Position numbers and translations under genes: made by a program
Notes under the pieces: generated by a model
The model's database searches: none
What the model was told of the DNA's origin: nothing
The model's input: the letters and a program-made list of their open reading frames with translations, nothing else
Shown: one piece after another, positions 16,230 through 24,476 of the stretch
Position numbering within the stretch: the first letter of the stretch is position 1
How the letters are laid out: each line of letters begins with the position of its first letter
Source of the DNA: CAZAQK01 sp046344715
Lineage (GTDB): Bacteria; Pseudomonadota; Alphaproteobacteria; Rickettsiales; SXRF01
Assembly: GCA_046344715.1 (NCBI GenBank)
Contig: JBKDKX010000022.1
Location: 1-37,577, forward strand
DNA: 37,577 nt
Direction of reading: 5' to 3'

Positions 16230-17404
16230 CCACCGCGCCCCTGTACGGCTTCGCGTCGTGGTATGGTGACATATAACGCATTAGCCAGTTCACCCACATA
16301 ATACTTTATCTGCGCCTTATTATCCTCGGTGATGGGGGGGATGTATTTGGCCATTGTCTCGCGCAGCCGTGATCTGATTTGAGCATCATCGCTTAAGCCT
16401 TTACGTTCGCGGATATTATCTATGGCCGATTCTATTGAGGCATAGGGTTGTAACACGGCGTCGGCAAGTTCTTTGGCAATGGCCGCTACTTGCTGCTTTG
16501 CTGCTTCCGGCAGGCTGGGCAGTTTACCAAAGGCATCACCCAGCGCTTTTTCTATGCTATATCGCTGGTTATTGCGATACGTTGTTTCAAGTAGTTCAAT
16601 GCTTACTTCGATGCCCTTGAGAACGTCTTTCTGTTTGCTCGCGTTTACATGCACTTCATTCACCAGCCGGTCGCAGTGATGCATAAAATCGTCTGCGGGT
16701 AATGATTGATCAGTTTTGATGATAAAGTTAAATGCGCCGCTTTCTGTGTCATCGGTAATGCTTATTTTTATGTCTTTCAGTGCAAAATTTGTTACCAGTA
16801 ACTTGCGTAGCGCATCAGTTATTTCCGCGATTTGCGGAAAATTATTCACATCTTCGTAGAAGCTCAGGCGATATTTGCCATCCGTGGGTGTTTCTTCAAT
16901 TCTAAAATGCACATCGCCAATGGCATATTCATTTTTATTGTATTTGTTGGGAATTGACCATGTTAGTTGGCGCTCATCCGGACCATCAGGGTCTGGTTGT
17001 GGGCTGCGTAACTGAATGTCTCGCAATGTTAAGGCTACCCCTTGCTCAAAGTCTCCAGAGGTGCGGATATTAGTTTCAAGTTCATCTAACCAATTTTTTG
17101 CTATATTAAAAAATTCATCGGGCGATGGTTTGGTATCTGTTTCATCCTTATTCCCATTATAGCTAATCTGAAAGCCGGTGCTTTTAGGTGTGTCATGTGA
17201 TTGATTCGTAGTAAGTAAATCGTAAGACTGATAGCTTTTCAGCAGCAGATGCAGCAGGCTGAGCTTAAATTTATGATAATCACGCGTCGGCAGTGGGCTG
17301 TTTCTATCAATATGTAATGTTATGTTTGGTGTTTCATCATCCGGCGCAGATTCCAGAGTGACGGACGTATCATTGATGATATATTGTTTACGTGCTGTGC
17401 TCAT
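16226..17404 (-). CDS. Unknown protein, first of a coupled pair
   Basis: 392 residues with no signal peptide or membrane helix. The N-terminal two-thirds looks like mixed alpha/beta with long polar linkers; the last 110 residues are helical (SLPEAAKQQVAAIAKELADAV onward). No family is recognised. It is separated from the Ala-rich gene upstream by a strong terminator, so it should have its own promoter in 17405-17470. It is coupled to the 280-residue gene by an ATGA overlap. Confidence 0.6.
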   Translation of the reverse strand: MSTARKQYIINDTSVTLESAPDDETPNITLHIDRNSPLPTRDYHKFKLSLLHLLLKSYQSYDLLTTNQSHDTPKSTGFQISYNGNKDETDTKPSPDEFFNIAKNWLDELETNIRTSGDFEQGVALTLRDIQLRSPQPDPDGPDERQLTWSIPNKYNKNEYAIGDVHFRIEETPTDGKYRLSFYEDVNNFPQIAEITDALRKLLVTNFALKDIKISITDDTESGAFNFIIKTDQSLPADDFMHHCDRLVNEVHVNASKQKDVLKGIEVSIELLETTYRNNQRYSIEKALGDAFGKLPSLPEAAKQQVAAIAKELADAVLQPYASIESAIDNIRERKGLSDDAQIRSRLRETMAKYIPPITEDNKAQIKYYVGELANALYVTIPRREAVQGRGG

Positions 17405-17473
17405 TGGCTTTGTATTTTTTATTAATGCAGCTTAACAAATATTAGCGCCCAGCGTATGTCCAGCAGAAAAAAA

Positions 17474-17496
17474 GGGAGGCCGGAGCCTCCCTTTTT
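17474..17496 (-). terminator. Intrinsic terminator after the Ala-rich gene
   Basis: Perfect stem GGGAGGC-CGGA-GCCTCCC at 17474-17491. On the minus strand it is followed by a run of seven T (plus-strand A at 17467-17473). On the plus strand it is followed by five T, so it may work both ways. Confidence 0.85.
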
Positions 17497-17516
17497 CCTG
17501 AATTATCAAATGATAA

Positions 17517-17858
17517 TTACTGACCCTGAGCTGGAGCCGGAGCAGCAGCATCAGCAGGAGCTGGTGCAGCAGCATCAATTTCCGTTTTAGCAGCATCAGC
17601 AGCTTCAGCAGTTGCCTCTGCGGCATTGTTTAAAGCATCAGAGGTAGCTTGTGCAGCACTGTCAGCCGCATTGCTCACTGCTTCTGCAGAGGTGGCAGCA
17701 GCTTCACTTGCAGCATCAGCAGCGTTGCTGAGTGCTTCGTTCATTGGGCTTTCGCTGGTGGTTGCGGTATCGGTTGCAGGCTGTTTTCCAGAGAACATCA
17801 TGGCAACGATTACAACGGCAACAAGGGTAACTACAACATAAAGAAGGTTCTTATTCAT
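17517..17858 (-). CDS. Ala-rich, membrane-anchored small protein
   Basis: 113 residues from MNKNLLYVVV (ATG 17858), chosen because GGAG precedes it by 11 nt. A single N-terminal membrane helix (about 4-22) is followed by a low-complexity amphipathic region of Ala, Ser, Asp and Glu repeats (NAADAASEAAATSAEAV), ending in a Pro-Ala tail. It is probably a periplasmic coiled or extended protein held in the inner membrane. No specific role can be assigned. Low-complexity Ala repeats make database matches unreliable. Confidence 0.7.
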   Translation of the reverse strand: MNKNLLYVVVTLVAVVIVAMMFSGKQPATDTATTSESPMNEALSNAADAASEAAATSAEAVSNAADSAAQATSDALNNAAEATAEAADAAKTEIDAAAPAPADAAAPAPAQGQ

Positions 17859-17972
17859 GGGGTTAGGCTCCAAATATAAATTTATAATAACACAATGACT
17901 AACTCCTTATAACGCTGTTGGTTTTTATTCCAAGCCTTTTTTACGAACATTACAGAGATTTAACAATAATGC

Positions 17973-18000
17973 TTGATTACTTGGTAATATACGATATATT
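17973..18000 (+). promoter_or_regulatory. Candidate sigma-70-type promoter for the rimP-pnp operon
   Basis: TTGATT, 16 bp, TATATT: 4 of 6 and 5 of 6 matches to the housekeeping consensus. Transcription would begin near 18007, about 66 nt before the rimP start and just ahead of a strong hairpin. Confidence 0.5.
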
Positions 18001-18011
18001 GCGGCTTACAA

Positions 18012-18034
18012 GGTGGGCGAGAGCCCGCCTTTTT
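18012..18034 (+). terminator. Terminator-like hairpin in the rimP leader
   Basis: GGTGGGC-GAGA-GCCCGCC followed by five T. No plus-strand gene lies upstream that it could terminate. It may be a leader attenuator of the rimP operon, or the end of a short RNA starting further upstream. It begins only about 5 nt after the predicted start of the promoter at 17973. Confidence 0.6.
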
Positions 18035-18072
18035 ATTTACCCTGAATTTTGCTGACAGATTAGAGCTAAGCT

Positions 18073-18573
18073 TTGGATTTAATTGAAAAAATAACATCAA
18101 TTATTGAGCCGTCACTGGACGATATGGGCTATGTCATTGTCCAGATCAAGATGGCTGACGGTGATCGCCGCAAGACTTTGGCTATTATGGCCGAGCGCAA
18201 AGATGGCGTGGTGATGGGCTTTGATGACTGCACGGAAATAAGCCGAGTGGTGGGGGCGTTGCTTGAGGTGGATGATCCCATCACGGGAGCCTACAACCTT
18301 GAGGTGTGCTCGCCCGGTATAGACAGGCCGCTGACCAGACCGGAAGATTACAGCAAGTATGCAGGCTATGAGGCAAAGATTGAAACACAGCTTCCTATAG
18401 AAGGACGCAAGCGTTTTCGTGGTGTTCTAAAAGGAATGAACGATAATAAAGTGACAATGAATATGGATGGAAAAGACACGGTGATTTCTTTTTCCAATAT
18501 CCGGACTGCAAAATTAGTAATGACAGATGCGCTGGTAGCAGAACATCTGAAGAAGCAAAAACAAAAGGTATAA
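18073..18573 (+). CDS. rimP: Ribosome maturation factor RimP
   Basis: Assists maturation of the 30S subunit. The 166-residue protein has the N-terminal alpha/beta domain (YVIVQIKMADGDRRKTLAIM), the linking VGALLEVDDPITGAYNLEVCSPGIDRPL signature, and the C-terminal SH3-like domain. The start is TTG at 18073; no suitable ATG precedes the conserved region and the Shine-Dalgarno is weak. It is first of the rimP-nusA-infB-rbfA-truB-rpsO-pnp cluster. Confidence 0.94.
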   Translation: MDLIEKITSIIEPSLDDMGYVIVQIKMADGDRRKTLAIMAERKDGVVMGFDDCTEISRVVGALLEVDDPITGAYNLEVCSPGIDRPLTRPEDYSKYAGYEAKIETQLPIEGRKRFRGVLKGMNDNKVTMNMDGKDTVISFSNIRTAKLVMTDALVAEHLKKQKQKV

Positions 18574-18591
18574 ACATCTAAGAGGTATAGT

Positions 18592-20133
18592 ATGAGTGCG
18601 ACACAAGCTATTTATGGAAGTACGGAACTTTTGCAGATTGCAGATGCCGTTGCCCGTGAAAAAGGTCTTTCCAAGGATTCCGTGATTGAAGCTATGGAGC
18701 AGGCCATTCAGGTGGCTGGACGCCGTAAATATGGCCATGAGCACAATATCCGCGCGGAGATTGATAAAAAATCCGGTGAAATAAAGTTGTATCGTGTGCG
18801 TACAGTCATTGAAGACCTAAGCGTCATCAATGAAGAGGAAGAAAGCAAGATGGCCTATATCAGCCTTGCCGATGCCAGGAAGATTGATAAAGCGTATGAG
18901 CTTGGTGATGAAATCAAAGACATTTTGCCGCCGATTGATTTTGGACGCGTGGCGGCACAGACCGCTAAACAAGTGGTGTTGCAAAAAGTGCGTGATGCTG
19001 AGCGTGAAAAACAATTCAATGAATTCAAAGATAAAATTGGTGAAATCATTAGCGGCACAGTTAAACGTGTTGAATACGGCAATGTGATTGTGGATTTCGG
19101 CCGTACTGAAGCCATGATTCGTCGTGATGAACTGATTCCAAGGGAAGTATTCCGTACCAGCGATCGCATTCGTGCCTATATTTCTGATGTGCGTCGTGAA
19201 AAAAGCGGACCGCAGATTTTCCTTTCCCGTGTGCATCCGCAATTCCTTGCGAAACTCTTTGCACAAGAAGTGCCTGAAATTTATGACGGCATCATTGAAA
19301 TTAAAGCCGTGGCGCGTGACCCAGGTTCTCGTGCAAAGATCGCTGTTATCTCAAAAGATTCCAGCGTGAACCCTGTGCTTTCCTGCGTGGGTGTGCGCGG
19401 TAGCCGTGTACAGGCAGTAGTAAATGAATTACAGGGCGAGAAAATCGACATCGTGGAGTGGGCGGCAGATCCAGCTAACTTTGTGGTGAATGCGCTTTCT
19501 TCTGCGGAAGTAACCAAGGTTGTTATTGATGAAACCAAGAACCGCATTGAAATGGTGGTGCCAGATGATCAACTTTCGTTGGCTATTGGTCGCCGTGGCC
19601 AGAACGTGCGCCTTGCATCGCAGCTTACCGGTTGGAGCATTGATATTCTGACTGAAGCGGTGGAATCAGAACGCCGTGCCGAAGAATTTAAGAATGTATC
19701 TCAGCTCTTTGTGGATGCGCTTAACGTGGAAGAAGTTATTGCCCACCTGCTGGTGAGCGAAGGATTTTCAACCATTGAAGAAGTGGCGTTTATTCCAGTG
19801 GAAGACCTTGCAGTTATTGAGGGCTTTGATGAAGGTATTGCGCAGGAATTACATAACCGCGCCCGCACCTACCTTGAATCAAAACAGCAGGAAGGTGAAC
19901 GTAAACTCAAAGAATTTGGCATGGATGCGTCACTGATGGGTTTTTCTGGCCTCAAGCAGGAATGGCTGGAAAAGCTCGGTCAAAACAAAGTGCTCACGCT
20001 CGATGATTTTGCTGACCTGTCTACCGCAGAATTACTTGAATTTGTTCAGGATTCTACGCTTGATGCGGATCAGGCCGGCCAGCTAATTATGGCTGCTCGT
20101 GCATCATGGTTTGAAGGTGAAGAAAAGAACTGA
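18592..20133 (+). CDS. nusA: Transcription termination/antitermination factor NusA
   Basis: RNA polymerase-associated factor controlling pausing, termination and antitermination. 513 residues: N-terminal polymerase-binding domain (1-130), S1 domain (about 135-200, IISGTVKRVEYGNVIVDFG), KH1 and KH2 (about 225-345, with SLAIGRRGQNVRLASQLTGW), then acidic helix-hairpin-helix repeats to the C-terminus. AGAGG precedes the ATG. The ylxR (DUF448) gene that usually follows nusA in Alphaproteobacteria is absent here. Confidence 0.97.
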   Translation: MSATQAIYGSTELLQIADAVAREKGLSKDSVIEAMEQAIQVAGRRKYGHEHNIRAEIDKKSGEIKLYRVRTVIEDLSVINEEEESKMAYISLADARKIDKAYELGDEIKDILPPIDFGRVAAQTAKQVVLQKVRDAEREKQFNEFKDKIGEIISGTVKRVEYGNVIVDFGRTEAMIRRDELIPREVFRTSDRIRAYISDVRREKSGPQIFLSRVHPQFLAKLFAQEVPEIYDGIIEIKAVARDPGSRAKIAVISKDSSVNPVLSCVGVRGSRVQAVVNELQGEKIDIVEWAADPANFVVNALSSAEVTKVVIDETKNRIEMVVPDDQLSLAIGRRGQNVRLASQLTGWSIDILTEAVESERRAEEFKNVSQLFVDALNVEEVIAHLLVSEGFSTIEEVAFIPVEDLAVIEGFDEGIAQELHNRARTYLESKQQEGERKLKEFGMDASLMGFSGLKQEWLEKLGQNKVLTLDDFADLSTAELLEFVQDSTLDADQAGQLIMAARASWFEGEEKN

Positions 20134-20146
20134 AAAATGAGGAATT

Positions 20147-20174
20147 GGGAATCGGGTAAATATACTCGATTCCC
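20147..20174 (+). repeat. Inverted repeat between nusA and infB
   Basis: GGGAATCG and CGATTCCC pair across 12 nt in the 103-bp gap. There is no T-run after it, so it is not a convincing terminator. It could be an RNA-processing site, or a small dispersed repeat sitting where ylxR is usually found. Confidence 0.5.
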
Positions 20175-20236
20175 CCTTCCGGGTACATTTTCTAACTGCT
20201 ATACAATCAAGTACAACTGGATTATACCTACACCCC

Positions 20237-22729
20237 ATGAGCGATACGAACGATAAAATGAAACCAGATCAGCTAAAAATTAACCCTAGCCGTCTTCAAC
20301 TGACTAAGACGGTTGAAAGTGGGACGGTTAAACAGAACTTCACGCATGGCCGGTCTAAAACGGTTACGGTGGAAGTTCGCAAAACCCGTACCTTTGCAAC
20401 AGGCACGGGTGGTGGATTGGTTGAGGTAAAAAAATCCGCTTTTGGAAATGCACAAACTCCTGAAGAAATGATGGAAGATGAAGCATTCAAGCATCTTACC
20501 CATGAGGAAAAACAGGCGCGTCTCAAGGCACTTAAAATCGCCGAAGAAGAAATGAAAAAAGCTGCCGAACGTGCAGAAAAAGAAAAACTTGAAAATGCTA
20601 AAAAGCCATCAAAAATATCCAGCAAGGCTGATGATGATTATGTACCTTCGGCAAATGGCATTGTTACGCGCCCCACACCGCCAAAAGATATTCCGGTTGA
20701 TGTACCGGTAGAAGCCAAACGTCCGAGTACTGCCGCTCCTGTAAGAACGGCCAAGCAGATTGAAGATGATGAAGCAGAACGCGCGGAAAAAGCAAAACCA
20801 GGAAAACTCAAACTAAAGGTTGGCGAGGAACGTCGTTCTTCCGGTAAAATTACTGTCAATCAAGCGCTCTCAAGCCTTGAAGATCAGCGTATCCGGTCTC
20901 TGGCATCTATGCGTCGCCAGCGCGAAAAGGCGATGAAAAAAGCACAGGGTTCACAGCAATCCTCTGAAAAAGTGATTCGTGATGTGGTGATTCCTGAAGC
21001 TATTACCGTGCAGGAGCTGGCTAATCGCATGGCGGAACGCACGGTCGATGTTATCAAAACACTGATGAAGCTCGGTGTCATGGCGACGGCTACGCAATCT
21101 ATTGATGCTGACACCGCGGAACTGGTGGTAGGTGAATTCGGCCATAAGTTCAAGCGCGTGACCGAAGGTGACGTTGAAAATGTGCTGCGTAGTGATGAAC
21201 AGGAAACGGAAGAAAACCTGCTGCCGCGTCCACCGGTTGTTACGGTGATGGGGCATGTCGATCACGGCAAAACCTCGTTGCTTGATGCACTCCGCAAAAC
21301 CGATGTGGTGTCACGCGAAGCAGGTGGTATTACTCAGCATATTGGCGCTTATCAGGTAGAGCTTGCTGGTGGTAAAAAAGTAAGTTTCCTTGATACGCCA
21401 GGCCATGAAGCGTTTACCGCTATGCGTGCCCGCGGTGCGAAGGCAACGGATATTGTTATTCTAGTTGTCGCTGCGGATGATGGTGTGATGGAACAGACAA
21501 AAGAAGCTATAGCTCATGCTAAGGCTGCCGAAGTTCCTATCGTGGTTGCCGTCAATAAAATTGACAAGCCGGGGGCTGATGCATCGCGGGTGAAAAATGA
21601 ACTGATGCAGTATGGCCTTGTGCCGGAAGAATTTGGTGGTGATACCATTGTTATCGAGGTATCAGCAAAAACCGGCCAGAATCTTGAACAACTCATCGAA
21701 ACCTTGCTGCTTCAGGCAGAAGTAATGGAATTGAAAGCCAATCCAAACCGTCCCGCAAGTGGTGTTGTGCTTGAGTCCAAGCTGGATCAGGGCAAGGGCG
21801 TTGTGACTACCGTACTTGTGCAAAAAGGCACTCTCCGCGTTGGTGATATTGTGGTGGCGGGACCTGCTTATGGCCGCGTACGTATCATGATTGATGATAA
21901 AGGCCAGCCGATGAAAGAGGCATTGCCTGGTGCGCCGGTTGCGGTGCTTGGCCTTAGTATGCCACCGGAAGCAGGTGATAATTTCTCGGCGGTAGAAAAT
22001 GAAAAAACAGCGCGCGATATTGCGGAATACCGTGAACGTCGTATCCGTGAACAGAATGTTGTCCTTGCCGCCCGTACCATGGATAGTTTGTTCAGTGCCG
22101 CTGCTGGTACGAACGCCAAGGAAATGCCGGTTATCATTAAAGGTGACGTGCAGGGTTCTGTGGAAGCAATCGCTGGATCTGTGCAGAAATTTTCTGGTGA
22201 TGAAGTGGCTGTACGCATCCTGCATAGTGGTGTGGGTGGTATCACGGAGTCTGACGTATCGCTTGCCAAATCAACCGGTGCGCTAATTATAGCATTCAAT
22301 GTGCGTGCTGCGCCGAAAGCCAAAGAACTGGCCAGTAAAGACAAGGTGAATATACGCTACTATTCCATCATTTATGAAGTGGTAGACGATGTGAAGGCGG
22401 CACTTTCTGGTATGCTTTCACCAACGATCCGCGAAAACTTTATTGGTTATGCGCAGATTCGTCAGGTGTTCAATATCAGCAAAGTGGGCAAGGTGGCTGG
22501 CTGTATGGTGACCGATGGCGTTATCAAGCGTGGCTGTAAAGTGCGCTTGTTGCGTGACAACGTGGTGATTCATGAAGGTACGCTCAAAACACTGAAACGC
22601 TTCAAAGATGAAGTGAAAGAAGTGAAAAGCGGTGCCGAGTGCGGTATGGCGTTTGAAAATTACGATGATATCCGTGAGAACGACCAAATTGAGTGTTTTG
22701 AGGTCGAAGAGGTGGCGCGTACCGTTTAG
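20237..22729 (+). CDS. infB: Translation initiation factor IF-2
   Basis: GTPase that brings initiator fMet-tRNA to the 30S subunit. 830 residues: an alphaproteobacterial N-terminus (GTVKQNFTHGRSKTVTVEVRK), a long charged linker (about 85-245), the IF2 N domain, then the G domain with VMGHVDHGKTSLLD (G1), DTPGHEAF (G3), NKIDKP (G4) and SAK (G5). Domains II to IV follow to the C-terminus. It lies second in the nusA-infB-rbfA run, 103 bp after nusA and 12 bp before rbfA. Confidence 0.98.
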   Translation: MSDTNDKMKPDQLKINPSRLQLTKTVESGTVKQNFTHGRSKTVTVEVRKTRTFATGTGGGLVEVKKSAFGNAQTPEEMMEDEAFKHLTHEEKQARLKALKIAEEEMKKAAERAEKEKLENAKKPSKISSKADDDYVPSANGIVTRPTPPKDIPVDVPVEAKRPSTAAPVRTAKQIEDDEAERAEKAKPGKLKLKVGEERRSSGKITVNQALSSLEDQRIRSLASMRRQREKAMKKAQGSQQSSEKVIRDVVIPEAITVQELANRMAERTVDVIKTLMKLGVMATATQSIDADTAELVVGEFGHKFKRVTEGDVENVLRSDEQETEENLLPRPPVVTVMGHVDHGKTSLLDALRKTDVVSREAGGITQHIGAYQVELAGGKKVSFLDTPGHEAFTAMRARGAKATDIVILVVAADDGVMEQTKEAIAHAKAAEVPIVVAVNKIDKPGADASRVKNELMQYGLVPEEFGGDTIVIEVSAKTGQNLEQLIETLLLQAEVMELKANPNRPASGVVLESKLDQGKGVVTTVLVQKGTLRVGDIVVAGPAYGRVRIMIDDKGQPMKEALPGAPVAVLGLSMPPEAGDNFSAVENEKTARDIAEYRERRIREQNVVLAARTMDSLFSAAAGTNAKEMPVIIKGDVQGSVEAIAGSVQKFSGDEVAVRILHSGVGGITESDVSLAKSTGALIIAFNVRAAPKAKELASKDKVNIRYYSIIYEVVDDVKAALSGMLSPTIRENFIGYAQIRQVFNISKVGKVAGCMVTDGVIKRGCKVRLLRDNVVIHEGTLKTLKRFKDEVKEVKSGAECGMAFENYDDIRENDQIECFEVEEVARTV

Positions 22730-22741
22730 TCAGTATTCCAT

Positions 22742-23155
22742 ATGGTCAAACTTCACGATTTATTCTCCGGTAACAAAGCGCCCAACCAACGTCCGCTTCG
22801 CGTAGGTGAAGAGATTCGCCATGCGCTGGCGCATATATTCATGCGCGGTGAAATCCATTCCATCGAGTTGCTTGGGGCATCTATCACGGTTTCTGAGGTG
22901 CGCGTAAGCCCAGACCTGAAAAATGCCACGGCATACGTTATGCCGCTTGCCGGCGAGCACAAGGAAGAAATGCTGGAAGCACTAAGGGCTGCATCTCCGG
23001 AAATCCGCCATCTTATATCAAAACGTGTTAAGCTACGCCATGCCCCGCGTATCTATTTTCATCTGGATGAATCATTTGAGGAAGCCCAGCGTATCAATAC
23101 ACTACTTAAAAAACCGGAAGTAGCGCGGGATTTAGAGAAGCCTGTTGAAGAGTAA
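22742..23155 (+). CDS. rbfA: Ribosome-binding factor A
   Basis: Single KH-domain protein needed for late 30S maturation and cold adaptation. 137 residues: RVGEEIRHALAHIFMRGEI at the N-terminus, TVSEVRVSPDLKNATAYVMPL in the middle and HAPRIYFHLDESFEEAQRI near the end are all family hallmarks. Its last 11 nt overlap the TTG start of truB, giving coupled translation. Confidence 0.96.
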   Translation: MVKLHDLFSGNKAPNQRPLRVGEEIRHALAHIFMRGEIHSIELLGASITVSEVRVSPDLKNATAYVMPLAGEHKEEMLEALRAASPEIRHLISKRVKLRHAPRIYFHLDESFEEAQRINTLLKKPEVARDLEKPVEE

Positions 23156-24071
23156 GAAAGCCATAAACGGTTGGCTTATCTTGGATAAACCCCTTGGGAT
23201 GAGTTCGGCGCAGGCCGTAGGCAAAGCCAAATGGCTACTAAAACCCATGAAAATAGGCCATGCAGGCACGCTTGACCCGCTGGCCTCTGGGGTATTGCCC
23301 CTTGCCCTTGGTGAGGCCACAAAGACCGTTAATTACATGATGGATGCCAGCAAAGCATACAGTTTTACGGTCACATGGGGGGCAGAAACTGAAACCGATG
23401 ATAAGGAAGGGGCAATTACACAGACCTCTGACAATCGCCCATCAATAGATGAAATAAATAATATATTACAGGAATTTATAGGTGATATTGATCAGATTCC
23501 GCCAGCCTATTCTGCAATTAAGGTAGACGGAGAGAGGGCGTATGCCTTGGCACGCAGCGGCGAAGATGTGAAGCTCAAGCCACGCAAGGTGAAGGTGGAT
23601 TCCCTTACCGTCATTGCGAGCGAAGCGAAGCAATCCAGTCTGGATCGCCACGCCGCTGCGCGGCTCGCGATGACGGAAACCACCTTCCTCTGCCATTGCG
23701 GTAAAGGCACCTATATCCGATCGCTGGCACGGGATATGGGGCGCAGGCTTGGCTGCTATGGCCATGTCACCATGCTCAGGCGGCTGAAAGTAGGTAAATT
23801 CGATGAAAATAAGGCGATTTCACTGGAATTGCTCGAAAAAATGATGCATAAAGGCGACCTTAGTTTTTTACTACCGGTTGAATCTGCGCTGGACGACATC
23901 CCGGCGTTGGAGATAACCCCCAGCCAGGCTGGGCTGCTAAAGCAGGGGCGGTTTCTTCCCGCGCCATCCGTTTCCTCTGAAACTGTACTGGCATTGTGTG
24001 AGGGGCACGCCATTGCCATATGTAGCTTGGTTGATGGTCAGATAAAACCGGTGAGAGTTTTTAACCATTAA
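23145..24071 (+). CDS. truB: tRNA pseudouridine(55) synthase with an in-frame repeat insertion
   Basis: Makes pseudouridine 55 in the T-loop of tRNAs. The catalytic Asp44 is in GHAGTLDPLASGVLPLALGEATK. IPPAYSAIKVDGERAYALAR and CGKGTYIRSLARDMG are also conserved. The start is TTG 23145, inside the end of rbfA; the next ATG would remove a conserved motif. Residues about 155-178 are foreign: they are the translation of a 69-bp palindromic repeat (23608-23676) placed between the strand ending KVKVDSL and the strand leading to HCGKGTY. The frame is preserved, so an active enzyme with an extra loop is expected. Confidence 0.96.
   Translation: MKSKKAINGWLILDKPLGMSSAQAVGKAKWLLKPMKIGHAGTLDPLASGVLPLALGEATKTVNYMMDASKAYSFTVTWGAETETDDKEGAITQTSDNRPSIDEINNILQEFIGDIDQIPPAYSAIKVDGERAYALARSGEDVKLKPRKVKVDSLTVIASEAKQSSLDRHAAARLAMTETTFLCHCGKGTYIRSLARDMGRRLGCYGHVTMLRRLKVGKFDENKAISLELLEKMMHKGDLSFLLPVESALDDIPALEITPSQAGLLKQGRFLPAPSVSSETVLALCEGHAIAICSLVDGQIKPVRVFNH
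23608..23676. repeat. Palindromic repeat inserted in frame in truB (69 bp, 23 codons)
   Basis: Starts CCGTCATTGCGAGC and ends GCTCGCGATGACGG, an almost perfect long palindrome. It shares a 21-bp core with the repeat at 3290-3359. The length is exactly 23 codons and no stop is created. The behaviour is like that of Rickettsia palindromic elements inside coding genes. Confidence 0.9.
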
Positions 24072-24089
24072 TTATAAGGAGAAGCTGCG

Positions 24090-24362
24090 ATGTCGAGCAA
24101 AGCTCAAAATACCAAACAAAAGATTATTAAAGAATACGCTCAGGAAAAAAATGATACCGGTTCACCAGAAGTGCAGGTTGCATTGCTGACTGACCGCATC
24201 AACCAGCTCACTGAGCATTTCGGGACTCACAAGAACGATCATCATTCACGCCGCGGTCTGCTGCGTCTGGTTGGTCGCCGTCGTCATTTGCTGGATTATC
24301 TGAAGCGCGTAGATAACGCGCGTTATGAAGGCCTCATCAAGAAGCTGAATATCCGCAAGTAG
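24090..24362 (+). CDS. rpsO: 30S ribosomal protein S15
   Basis: 90-residue primary 16S rRNA-binding protein. DTGSPEVQVALLTDRINQLTEHF and KNDHHSRRGLLRLVGRRRHLLDYL carry the rRNA-binding residues, and the length is standard. AAGGAG precedes the start. It lies directly upstream of pnp, as in most Proteobacteria, with an RNA hairpin between them. Confidence 0.98.
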   Translation: MSSKAQNTKQKIIKEYAQEKNDTGSPEVQVALLTDRINQLTEHFGTHKNDHHSRRGLLRLVGRRRHLLDYLKRVDNARYEGLIKKLNIRK

Positions 24363-24371
24363 TAATTAGGT

Positions 24372-24441
24372 GCTGGGTTCTAGGGTCTAGGTACTAATAA
24401 AGGAACGTTGCGGCGTTGTTTTGTTAGGCCCTAGAACCAGC
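24372..24441 (+). promoter_or_regulatory. Long hairpin in the pnp leader (candidate RNase III site)
   Basis: GCTGGGTTCTAGGG (24372-24385) pairs with CCCTAGAACCAGC (24429-24441) with one bulged G, enclosing about 43 nt. Its position between rpsO and pnp is the same as the E. coli RNase III-processed hairpin through which PNPase represses its own synthesis. It could instead be another dispersed repeat. Confidence 0.6.
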
Positions 24442-24476
24442 CCGGTGCCTTTCTCAATCAACAGAAAGGAACTGTT

